Shown: piece by piece, positions 36,152 through 48,200 of the stretch | How the letters are laid out: the number at the start of each line of letters is the position of its first letter | How positions within the stretch are numbered: the first letter of the stretch is position 1 | Assembly (NCBI GenBank): GCA_031472005.1 | Contig: PZJY01000005.1 | Location: 3,100,001 to 3,164,000, forward strand | Length of the DNA: 64,000 bases | Direction of reading: 5' to 3' | Source: Tetracladium setigerum | Lineage: Eukaryota; Ascomycota; Leotiomycetes; Helotiales | Notes under the pieces: model-generated | What the model was told of the DNA's origin: nothing | The model's input: the letters and a program-made list of their open reading frames with translations, nothing else | Database searches by the model: none | Program-made: the position numbers and the translations under genes

Positions 36152-39131
36152 TCAACGTCCTGCTCTTCGCGAAAGATCTGGTTTCTCAATCAACCCGCCA
36201 ATGTCGACTCTACCGCTCCGATCATCACGGCGCCATGCTGGATCTGCAGAGCTCTCCCCACGTTGGTCACGAATCGGTGGGAGTTGAAGGTCACGCTGGC
36301 GCTGTACCTGTCCTGCATGCATCTCACCGTGTGGAGGTTGTTGATATTGCGGTTGGGATTGAGGGGGATGCTGGTACTGCTGTTGAGCATACTCTTGTCG
36401 CGGCGGTTGGGCGTAGCCTTGGATGTTGGAGGGAGGCGGGGCGTTGCTTCCCATGTGCGCTTGAGGCCTGTAACTCATTTGGGCATCAAATCCTTGGGAA
36501 GTGGGACCGTAACCTGGTTGACCTGGGTGTTGCATATATTGCTGCTGCACTGGCGGCTGGAAGCTATATTGCGATTCCCGCTGGTAGACATCTCGGGAAA
36601 ATGGAGAAGATTGTGGGGGTGGTGCGTGGTATGCGGCAGGAGGAGGCTGATGAAGGACCATCACAATGTAGTAAGTTGCATCCTTCTTCCCGAGGCCCAG
36701 ACGGACTGGAAAGGATCTTTGCTGACCATCTGGTCCTTGGAAGGTCAACATCTCTTGCCTGTCTGTTCTGACCTGCGCCAATTCGTCGGATCCAAAACTC
36801 AGTGCTTGGATCACTCTGTCCTCCTCGAACTTCAGATATATCGGTGGAAGGTAATTTGGCTCTTTCTCACGACGTTCGTCATCCAGCGATCTCTGTTGCC
36901 GCATCACTTTATCAACATCACCACTGCCGACGACCTCTTGAAGCTTTCTTCCAACTATCGAATGAATCCCAACGGTTTCCGCAAAGCTTTGTGTTACTTT
37001 GGCGAATTGCATCTCCATATTAAGGTAAGCACACATTGGCTCCTGAGATAATAGGGTACGGGATGCAGGTTGGAGTGAACCATACATGCTTGCTTCTTGC
37101 AGAGCTTGGTCGACATATCGCGGTGCAATGGGGCCACCCATAGGACCTGGCCCTTGCGACTTCAACACTCGATACGATCCAGACCGCTGAATCGAGTCTC
37201 CAAACGGCGTGCCGATCGGACTCTCGCCTGGACCTGGACCATAATATGACACCGGACGTCTCATCGAAGCCTCGGGCGCTTGTGCATAGCCAGGTCCCAT
37301 ATTGTCGTATCTGGAATCGCGCTCATCTCGTAGACGTGGTCGACCTCGCTTTTTATGCTGGACATCGACGCATGTATCTTCTTTTCCGTTGCTTAAACAC
37401 CTCGAACAAGGACGCTGGGCTGGACAAATCGTTAGTCAGGTTCAACTCAACAGCTTGCGAATTCGTTGGCCACATCAGAAGTTACTAAATGAAACCGCAT
37501 GAATTTAGAGGAGGTGACTTGAAAGTTAGGACGTCGACATAGTTCCAGAATATGGTGGCGAAATGCAGGATTCCGCATCGCTCCATGATCCGCAAGTTCC
37601 ACGACATTAGGCCCTGCCATTGCTTGCATCACAACACACCTCCACGGAATTGGCCTCGGCCAGAACCGAAGAGGGAAGCCACAACCCCATTTGGTCTCCA
37701 ACTTTCACGGCTATCGCCGCTCGACATCCCGAGTATACTGCAAAACTTCTCGTGCCAAAACTTTCCAGCAAACGAGAGGGGGATGTATCGAGAGAACCAA
37801 AATAAAACCAACAATGCCCAAAAAGCCAACAGTGGCGCTGCTTAGACGAGATCTAATCTCATGCACCTCATGCCGCACTGCGCGTGTAAGTATAGACGAA
37901 AGTTGAAAGAGATTGGCAGATCCGACTTCCACAATGCACCTCGAATGCGCCGCCAAAACAGCCAGCCTTTCCCAACATCGCAACCAAAGTCGCAAAGGAC
38001 AAGTATCCGCCAATCGGGCCGCGACCCCGCCATACTCGCTTCCACTTTGACACTATTTCCATCCCATCCACCACATCGTCCATCCGCCCTAGAAATCAAG
38101 TTGCCCACGCGATGGCTTGAAGTGTCGGAGTTCGCGAATCTAGGCCCAACGATACAACAACACTCATCCCAAGCAGTGAATGACGATTGCTTGTGCTCGC
38201 TTGGGCGGGGTAATTAATGTATGTGTAGCCGCGACAATCTCGCCCTCCACCTAGAGCATATTATTTGCTGATGGATTGAGACACGGACTTCCGTCTTACA
38301 CCAATCACAGCGGCACGGATTAAAATATCCTGATCGAGTAAAAGGACATGGGGGAAGTGGGACTGCGCCGCCGGAAGCAACTCGAAAGGAAGCAAGTTCG
38401 GCCAAATGAAAAACGCGCAATTGAAACTGACAAGAAATTCTCCGATGGTAAAAGACAAATAGGGAAATATGCAATCTAACAAGCAACCGAACGTACCATC
38501 ACATCTGCGCAATGTTAGCCCTTGCTTGCCCATGGGAACTCGGAATAACTCACCTGAGATGAGCCTTTTTGCAAGGGACGCAGGCCGAGGCGACATGGCC
38601 CTTCGTCTTGCGTTGATTCTTTGGTGAACTATAGTCGGCTCCTTCCCGAATCGCTGCCCGTTCTGGTGTTGGAAAGCCTGTGGATGATTGGTGAGGATGT
38701 TGTGTGTGTGGTGAATATGGCTGTTGGTGTGGTATCATGAATGGCTGCTGCTGGTGATACTGTAATTGCCCAGCTGGCATATCCATCCGGAATGGAGCAA
38801 AGAGCGTTTGGGGTGCTTGCTCTGGTGGAAACGCTCTTACTGCCTGCCCAAGATTATCTGGAGCCTCTGAATGGGGAGCTTGAGGGCGGTAGACGTCTTG
38901 CCCGCCCGATCCATAGCTTCCATGATTGCGATCGCTAGAATCGTGGTTACGTCTTGGTGGAATCGGCGGAGAGCCTGACATGGGCGGAGAAGGGTATGCC
39001 CTTAAACGAGCACTGTCTGTTGCCGCTCTCGCCCAATTCAGATCTAGAGATGACCGCGCCAGGTCGTCTTTTCCTCGCCGTTCGCCGAGCGAGATAATCG
39101 AAATGTCGCCTCGAGGACTTGAGGATTGCAT
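36152..39131 (-). CDS. Zn2Cys6 transcription factor with PAS-like region; contains an 8-base microexon
   Basis: Exons on the minus strand are 39131-38554, 38504-38497 (8 bases) and 37419-36152, giving 617 residues. The zinc cluster sits unusually far from the N-terminus, with cysteines at 184, 187, 194, 200, 203 and 212 (CX2CX6CX5CX2CX8C). It reads SACVPCKKAHLRCDAQRPCSRC across three exons, followed by the basic KKRGRPRLRDERD. The microexon supplies Cys194. A PAS-like module follows at about 290-440 (MCAYLNMEMQFAKVTQSFAETVG, IVGRKLQEVV, YYIVMVLHQ), then a Pro/Gln-rich tail. Flanking introns are 49 and 1,077 bases, the latter exceptionally long for this genome. It is a nuclear regulator; its targets are unknown. 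A 16 kb gene-poor stretch lies upstream, as seen at some developmental regulators. Confidence 0.85.
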
Positions 39132-40768
39132 GGACGTGATGTGATGGCTCGGTAAGCGGCTGGCTATGGTGACAGTCCAGATGCTTCACCACTCTCCAAT
39201 GTCTCTTTCGCTTTTCCTTGATGTCGCACCCAATCCAGCCTGCTCCGAAGTCTTCAAGTGTTGATTGAGTCTTGGTTCCAGCCCACTAAAAGTCCTCCCA
39301 AGTCAATTCCCTTGCGTTGCCGGGAGGGGGAGGGGCTACTGGTTGAGCCGCTCACGGATGCGCCTGCAGCGATTGAGAAGCAAGTTGGAACGAACACGCC
39401 AGCTAAATATCAAGTGGCAGTTGAGGGTAGCGAGAGGTACGCTTTGGAAGTGAAGACCAGCCCTGGCAGCGATTGCTGGAGTTCGGAGGCTCTGACGGGG
39501 GAGAAGTGTATTCGAATATAAAACTTGGTCGGGAACGCAACCAGTAAATTCTGTAAGTGCCAGACTTTGGGTAAGCAACAGTCCAAGAGTGCCTGACTTT
39601 GGATCGGATGTTTCAATAGAAGTGTCGATGAAAAGCAACGGGCGAAAAGCACGGAGTCATATAATAGCACACGACGCAGCGAAGGGGGAGCAGGTACCTT
39701 TAAAGGTGTTGGCAGCAGCAGGGTAAAGCAAAGCGAGATAAAGGTCGTCAATATTACTCTTGAAGGGTCCTGAACTGATCAAAGACTGGAGATGAGGTGG
39801 AAGGAACCGCGCAACGGGCGATGTAGACGCGGAGGGACCGAGCTAACTGTAAGCAGATATACGTCCGGGACTCGGCGCAGGAGGGGAAGTTTTTTAATAA
39901 TTTCGATCTAATTCGATCTCTCTTTTCGATTTAATTATTTTTTGACGGATCGCTGGCGTCGATTGGCATTTTCTTAGTTCGGGTGGTGTGCGTGGGTGCG
40001 GGATCTGACACTGCGCTTGGAAGTTCCGCTAGTCAGGCTTCGTACAGGGGGCGTTGAACCACACGGTACAGGGTTCATCGGGCCCTCGGGGTACGTGCTG
40101 CGCGCTGCTGTCAACCCCTGAAGACGAGCTAGGCTGGATCTCACGTCGGGGGCCCTAAATGGGACCACACAACCACTAGACCCAACACAACCCTGCGCGC
40201 CATTAGTTTGAGCTCATCTCTCATGAAGGTGCCAGGCCCTGGAATTCGGGGATTGGCTAGGCGAGGTGGCTGCTTTGGGGGAAGGAGGGTGCGGTGCTTT
40301 CTTCTTGTCGAGACTACTCGTCAGTCGTCACTCGTATGAGAAACGCCCAGCCGGCCATCATCATTTTTCCCCAGGGAGGGAGAAGGGAAGAATGATGATG
40401 GAAAGCTAAACTCCTCTCGGGATCAGGTGTTGAGAGAGACAACAAGAGACGAGACGTCCAAGCAATCTACCAGTTGCCACCCCGCCTACTACTCCAACTG
40501 CCCCAGTAGTCCGGAGCCACTCGCTTGAATGTCAACATGGCGGGAGAGGTCTTCGCGTGGAACCAACAAACAATCAATGAATGAGACGAGGGCATGAGGG
40601 CGTGAGGGTTGCATTCATGATTCCACGAGCATCCTACGGTCCCTACCCCCCTCTCAGGAACGTTGCAGAATGCTCCGTCAGACATGGCGGGGAGGTCAGG
40701 CAAGTACCGTCGGGAAAAAAACTGGTTCTGACCTGCATTTCCACGATCCCAGATGCATACTTCATACA

Positions 40769-40800
40769 GTACAGTACAGTACATAGGTACTGTACTGTAC
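40769..40800. repeat. perfect 14-bp inverted repeat (hairpin) made of GTAC-AGTAC units
   Basis: The left arm GTACAGTACAGTAC (40769-40782) and right arm GTACTGTACTGTAC (40787-40800) are exact reverse complements around the loop ATAG. No adjacent gene end explains it. Confidence 0.95.
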
Positions 40801-42234
40801 ACCGCGGTGGGAATGCTTCGGGCTGCTCACCTGTTTCGTGGGTGCACCGCTGATCGGTTCGCGCCTTCTCTTCTTCAAGAAGAGTGGTACCCTCCGTAGT
40901 CGTGATGTGGAACTGCGGACTACTCTACTGTTGTGTTGTGTCGTGCTGCTAGACAAGCAAGAAGGCCCGGTCCGACTCGAGGGTTGTCGGCCGTTTCGTC
41001 GTTGTTGGTGCGGACTGCGGAGTTGTAGTGGGAGCAACGGCAACTTGTGTTGCTTGTTTCGTTTGGCTTGTGAAAGTGAAAAAACCGGTTGAATAATAAT
41101 AGGGGAGGAAGTGGATGTGGAGGGGAGAGGGAGATGGAGAAGAAGGTGTGAATGCCAATGCGGTGAGAGCTCTACTTCAACACAGATGGATGATGGGAGC
41201 CAACAGCTAAGTACATAAATGCCTTTCCTCGCTTTTTGACTTCCATACAGCACACGGCCTCCTCCTCTCCCGATTACTAGCAAGTATCTATGAAGCCATT
41301 CGTAAACCTGCGATCATCTTGAGATCAACCGACCTTCCTTGCCCCGAAACATCATCTGAAGTTCGTTCGTATCTTGCCCGCCCAGCATCTCCATGTCAGA
41401 TCTCCAAATGATCAATGCCGTCTGATGGTGAGTGACAAGGGCCTGTCGGTGATCAATGCCGTTCGATGGCGGTCAGATCCGAAGCAGATTCGATTAAAGA
41501 CTGATTCTTGCCGCCGAACACGTTTTTTCTGTGATGAATGCTTTCCCAACTTCCTAGGTAAAAGGTAAAAGGCTACTGCGAACATCCTTCCAGTCCTTCC
41601 AACACCCCAAGCGAATGCAACTCTGCACCCTCGCTCGTCCAAAATAGCAGGCCATCATCTCCATGATTGATATTGGCAAGGTCACCCCTCCATACCCTTT
41701 CTGCACAAAATAACCGAAGTGTTCGTCATGGGAGAACGAAACGTCTCTACGACAAGCAAACCCAGGAACAAGAGTTGAAGTCATCATTTCGCAACGGCTT
41801 CTACGAACCGTTTCTATGCGATTATCATTACGGCTCACGAGAGTATCCTTGCAAGTTTGGGACAATCGGTTATGCGTGCGACTTATTAGCCGACAATTGT
41901 AGCCATTTGCCAAAATACCTTCTACCATCATTGTTGACACCAAATTTTACACGCAGCTCCTCCTCCTCCTTCTGTACGACCTGGGGGGCGCGTTGTTGGT
42001 AACCAAGAGATCATCATCATCATTCAAAACCTTGACGTACAGTACATCTACAGCAGCGTGACACGCACGCCTTCAAAATCCCAACACAACCCGATTATTA
42101 TGATGATCCAGTATCGCATTCGGTAGCTTCGGCAGACGCCACATTGACTTACCCATGCAAAGCACACACCTGTTGTCTTGCTATGATCCCATGATTTCCA
42201 AAGCCCATTGTAGTATTGTACGCCGCCAAAATGC

Positions 42235-42258
42235 CACACACACACACACACACACACC
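42235..42258. repeat. (CA)n microsatellite
   Basis: About twelve CA units. Confidence 0.95.
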
Positions 42259-45200
42259 AACTTTCTCTCAAAAGATGCTTCTCCGTCGGTGCATGGCTTC
42301 CGCATCCGTGCCTCTCTCGCTCGGTGCACTCTGCTCTGTTGGGATGGCAGCTCAGCTGGCTGCTGGCTCAAACAACACAACAACCCTCGGTATTATTCAT
42401 CATGCACGCATCAGCCCGCGTTGCACTCTCAGAATAGAAGCACCACCAACAACAAGTGTTGCCACAATATGCTATCTATCCGTGATATATGGAGTATACA
42501 ACGCTAGTAATCGCAAAAGGCTCGCTCCAAGAGAGACAGACCAATGCGTCTATTGTCCGATTACCGCATCCGGCGGCCGTGCGTGGAGAAGGAGAATGAT
42601 CCGTTCTCACTCACTATTCCCTATTCACTATTATCATTGATGCTAAGGGAAGGGAAGGGCTTGCGTGTTTATTGTTAGATTTCGTTAGAGGGAGGATGGG
42701 ATACAAAACACACAGCAAAGCGGCTCTCTCCCACCTGTTCATCCCCCGCTAAAGGTTGGAGAGCAGTGCCAACAGCCAGCAGTGCATTGATGCACGAACG
42801 AACGAACGCCCAAGGTCAAACGCCACTATTCTTATTATGGGTTTGTGCGAGAGCTGATGCAAGCAACATATGGCGTTCATGCAAAATGCCGTCGAGCGCG
42901 TTCAGAAAAAGAGTTTGCTGCAACTGCTAGTCATAGGCATGTCAGTTATGAACAGCTACCGTACGAAGTACGGTAAATAAATGCTGCGACTGGCAAGCTG
43001 CTGCTGCAACGGAACACCACACACACATCCAGCCCGAGAAGCCTCACATCAACTAACTTCTCTTTTTCTTTTTGACAAGGAAGCTTATCCCTGTGGTCTT
43101 GGTATCGTCAAATTTGCAATTGCTCTCCCGCAGCTGCAGGCGGCCTACTTGGGTCCACGCCTTCGCCTTCTGGAGTTCGGTCCCACAACCTTTTTGACAG
43201 CTGCTGCCCCTTACGGCCCTAGTGGGTGGTCCTCTCACTCGCGCTTTTTCAATACTGTGTTCACTGCTGTTGACTTTCTCTCCCTGTCTGTTCCTTTTTT
43301 GACCCCTGGCGGGCCTTTTCTTCATTGTCCACAATGTCCAGGCTTCTAACTGTCTCGAGATTTTCCGTGGATCCAACCGTCGAGCATCATCATGTGGACT
43401 CACTAGACGACTGGGGAACAGACAAAAACCACATCAAAGATTGGAGATCCTCTCTGACGCCTGTACTGCTGAATATTCTCTCCGGGGCGGGCCCTTCGCT
43501 TCGACGGCGATACTTTCTTCTTTCAAGGAGCTGTTTTTCAAACTGCCTACCCGCCCTTCCTTCTCGTGATCAGCGCCCCAGAAAATCATAAGACGTAATA
43601 ACCCTGCCGTTAACATCGAGGTAATATCATTGTGCAATATTGCATTTTTGCACAGCCAGCAGCCAGCAAGCAGCAAAGAAAAAAACCGGGCTGGGCCGCA
43701 GCTAACAGCCAGCAACCTTGGGTGTGTGCAGGGTGAGCGCGCGCCGGGACAAGCCTCTAGACCCCTCGATCCCACGTTTTGATGGAGACGGATGGAATTC
43801 GTTTTCCGCACTCGCTCATCATCTTCAATATTGCTCACGGTAATTAAATGTTTCTTTAAAAAGAAAGATGGGTGCAAAAAAAAAATCTTAAACGCAAAAA
43901 CGGGTTGGCTGAGCCGCCGCTATGAATCTATGATGGAGAAAGATGGTCAGCATATCCTCGTCAGTCATGCAAGATCCTCGATGAGATAGAATCCCAATGC
44001 GGTCAATTTAACGGTCAAAATAATTGGCGGAAAGGATGAGGGAGGGACGGACTCGAACGTCATCTCCATCCCATCTCAATAATCTCATGGACCTACCTAC
44101 TCGGGGAGTCGGGAAGCCTTCGGGCCAGCCAATAATCCATATCCCATCCCATATCGGAATTCCTCTTTGACTTCGCGGCTGTTTTTAACGAGCAGAAGAT
44201 TAATTCTCTTTTGGTTTGCGCGGCGTTTACGGGATCATATTTGCTATTCAACCGATACGGGCAACAAACATCTTCTTACACATCTACAATTATTGGGGAG
44301 GCCAGAGCCGAGCAACAATACTCCGACCGTAATATGACAACATGACGTTTGATTGATCGCGTCGTCCGGCTGGATCCCAAAAGCGACAAGACGACAAACG
44401 AGACACGACGCGAGCAACACACTCTCACACACATCTGGAAAGGAAATATGATGATGGAGAAAGGAAGGAAAAAAATCTCTTTTTGGAACATTCGAGATGA
44501 AATGGATGCCGGGTAGGGTCCGGAACCAGTGCACAAGATTGGAATTTGAACAGGAGGGTGCCCTTTTCAGGCTTTCAAGCTCCATACTTGGTACAGTACA
44601 GTACGGTACAACCGATTCAACTTACCCAGCTCATCTCATCTCTCGGGTGCAAGCGAAGGGAGCGGCACCCTCAAGGATCAAGAAACTTGTCAAATCCCCG
44701 AGGGGGTTCAAGGGTGCAAACTTCCGGACCAGCATAACTGTACACACCTATCCAGGTACAGCACATATACATGGCTCGAGCGTATGCCAAAAAGGAAAGA
44801 AAAAGGGCTACGAAAGGTGCCAAATCACCAAATGGACGTTTGCCATAATTTCCCGTGCTTTTTCAAGTCTGGGTTGGATATGGGGGGGGATTCAATAATG
44901 GAAATATTGATTATTTCACGCATTGAGATCTTGATTGAGGAGGGGTGTTTGTTGGCGTGGGTTTGCTGCGATGCATTGCAATCTCACATGCCCCTCGCTG
45001 TCGATAACCGTCTCTTCCCTGCTTCATATTCCTTCCAGACTATAGGTATGTACAGTATGTCCTTCTCGAGGCAGAATATCATAATGGCTTGAACTGAATT
45101 GCTTGATGCGGCTAGGGGTGCGGCGGCGCTTCCTGACCTACCAGAACATCTATGTAAACTTTATATGTCGTTAAACTCTCCACGCGCCTTTTCAATGTTT

Positions 45201-48200
45201 GTCGTCGAACGATCACGGCTTTGCCGATGTCACCTCTCGCTAAAAGTACCTATGTACAGTACATATGGATTGATGTGGAATAATGTGGATTGTACAACCC
45301 CACCAAAGATCTCGTCTTCTTTTTTAATCTCCTAACGGCACCTGCCAATATTTATCGACTTTCCACTTGCTGGCCAGGGTACCTATTCCGGTTTCCGTGT
45401 TTGTACAGGCTGTGCACACGGAAAATTAAAGGATAGAGAGATACTCAGAAAGGAGGCTTACGGTTGGTCAAAGTGGTTCAGTGGGTTCTCTTTGCATCAA
45501 GAGAAACGAGGCATCATGACGATCTGTGCTTCTCACAAAAACAGCTTTTGTGCCCCTGCCCGTACTCCGTACGTTTAAAATTAAAAACGGTAAGATGGAG
45601 ACAACCACCCCTCCCCTCTCCCTCTTGCCTTGCAAGAACCTTCCTTTCTTGACGATTTGCAAGGTTTGGCTTCAAGCCTCCCGCCGGTCCTCCCAGCCCA
45701 TATGGCAAACGAAAAGAAGTTCGGAGTACTCTCAAGGTTCCAACCTGTGCTCCTCTTTGTTCTAGACTGCTTGAACGGGTCTTGTAGCCCTGTCACGGAT
45801 TGCCTCTTATGTCCCGAGGCTGTTTATTGTTCCTTCAAAATCTCCGTGGTCGTTCGGCACCTCCTTCCGCAGAAGACGATTGATATCGGGGATATTATAT
45901 TAGATTATTAGAACATTTGTTCATACGGAGTTGGGTATGTCTGCCTGGCCATCAAACGTGCAAGAATCGATCCATTTAGGGCATCCTAGACAAGATTGTT
46001 GTTGAAGCACAACCCACATTATTCAACTTGCAGACGATGCACAACACCCTCTCATCTCAAAACCATCAGACCACACACACATAGCCAGCACATGAGCACA
46101 ACGAGGGGGAAAAGAGGGCATTGATATCGATAGAGGCAACATCCTTCCACCAACTACTAAAACGGGACAAACGTCCGATGATTCAACGACTCTTCAGAAT
46201 GCGGGGCATGAACTGATGGAGAGTCGCATTGTGATATGTGCATATTGTGCCAGTCCTCGCTCGAACTCTAAGCAAACGACCACACGACTTTGCTCGCTGT
46301 GTGTGTGTGTGTGACGGTGTATGGGAGTGACTTTGTGTCCACTCTCCTCTCCACTTCAAATGTTGAAGGCATGAAAAACCCTCATTTCCGACGGAGAATT
46401 AAATATAACCAAGGGCCAAGGCAAATCCCTCCTCTCTGGACCGTTCCCGTCAATGCGCAGATTCATGCACAAAATATGATGATGATGATTCGGGCGCGAT
46501 CTGCTCTGCTCTTCGGCGCAATCTTTCTCTTTTCTGCAATCAACATTTGGCTTTTTTCCAACGTACAGTATGTCTGGTGTCTGGTGTGGTTGGCGATGAT
46601 ACAGATCACGTCGCATGTCCATGTGTCCTACTCCGTACAGTACCCCTCGAACCCTTCCCGCATAACCGAACGAGATATCAAAAATCCCATTTTCTGATTA
46701 ATATCCGTTGCTTTGGGTCAGGAACCACCCAAGCGTAAGGCCATTTTCAAGGGACCCCCAGCGTGGGATCTCCATATCAGATGTTACTCGACGCCCTTGG
46801 CAGGTACGCGTTCGGATATACCATGATAATATTGCAGAACGCCCTGCTTATAGTCAATCTTTTCGTTCGCCGCACCAGCCCAGCACACCTCCCACTACTG
46901 TACACTTTGTACCACCCTCCACCCCTCGCTGCATCTAATCCGTCCGCGGGTATGCAAATGCAATAAGTCGACTAAATAGAGTTCGATACAGTATTATTGC
47001 TTCCCTTCCTGATCCCTCCCTCGGGGAATTTTGGGTAGTGTACCTACCATGTACCAACCACAAAACGAATTGAGAGCATCATCAAGCGGATATATACCGA
47101 TCCAACTAAGAAGCCATAGTTCACCACACCATCACGAATTCTTTTCTTTCAATGCAACATGAAAATCTGCAATTTCGTCTGTTGGATAGAGAAAGTCGTT
47201 AGGTATCGAAAGCAGCACCGACGTCCACACCACCCACCACCCTTTTGATGACCCTCTCCCCATGCCAAATCTTCAATTATTACAGCCAAGCAAGCAGGCA
47301 TGTCATTTAATTACTCGGTTGCTCGGATCCCCCATCCCTCAAAACCGTTGCAACTATCGAATCGTTGCGAATCGATAGAAAAAGGACGCTATTGTACGGC
47401 GCACGCCCACCGATCCAGCCAAAATGCTTGGTCTCGGAAAAAATCTTGTAATTACGAGTGCAGATGGGGACGACCCGACCTGAAATGGAATATGTCACCA
47501 TGGTCGTTTTATTGTTATTGTCCCACTACCACTACTACTCTACAAGCAATCACAAGAGGAGTTGCAACGCCAAACACCAACGAGAAGAAGAAGCGCGGAC
47601 AATAACTTTTTTCATTTCGAGTTAATTTGCGGAAAAGTAGATTAATATCTGAGGGTTGGCTGACTGGTGCTGGGTGCTGGGTGCTCGTCATGAAAGGTGT
47701 GTGGTCGTGCCACAGCCACAGGCGAGATCAATCTGCTTCTTTGGCTGCCCCGCCGCCCGAGTCATCAATGCCGATTTGTGTGGCTTGCGAGAGTAGTGGG
47801 TTGATGGTTGGTGTGATTGATGGAGAGTGAGTAGGGAAGAGGTTGTTGGGATTCGGATTATTCGACAGCGTGATATCAGAACGAAACATCTGAATATCCC
47901 GGCCAGACTTTCTGTAGCAGCATCATCCAGGTAAAAATGAGGGAAATTATCTCAGACCGCCGACGCCACGTTACAAACTTTAGACATTGCAAGTTTGGAA
48001 ATAATGATTACCTTCAGATGCTGTACAGTACCCCGCCTCTCCAAACAGCGACATCACTTGTTCCTGTTCAAAACACCGACTTCAGTAGTAGTATACTGTA
48101 TGTACATCGCTGATCAGATTTCCGGGATCCGAATCTTCAAAACGGCACGAAAGATGGAATCCATGACTCAATTGGGATTATCAAGAAACGTCTAATACTC

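Noticed and set aside
37815..37910. Small + strand frame with a CTSC pattern and a GTAAGT after it, inside the long intron of the zinc-cluster gene
   Set aside because: It looked like the start of a second zinc-cluster gene, but no exon completing the cysteine pattern follows.
40762..41283. 173-codon minus-strand frame in the desert
   Set aside because: It is Ser/Arg-rich, made of simple repeats and motif copies, without domain or codon bias.
44035..44100. GGACTCGAAC resembling a tRNA B-box on the minus strand
   Set aside because: The T-arm stem does not pair and no A-box or anticodon arm is found.
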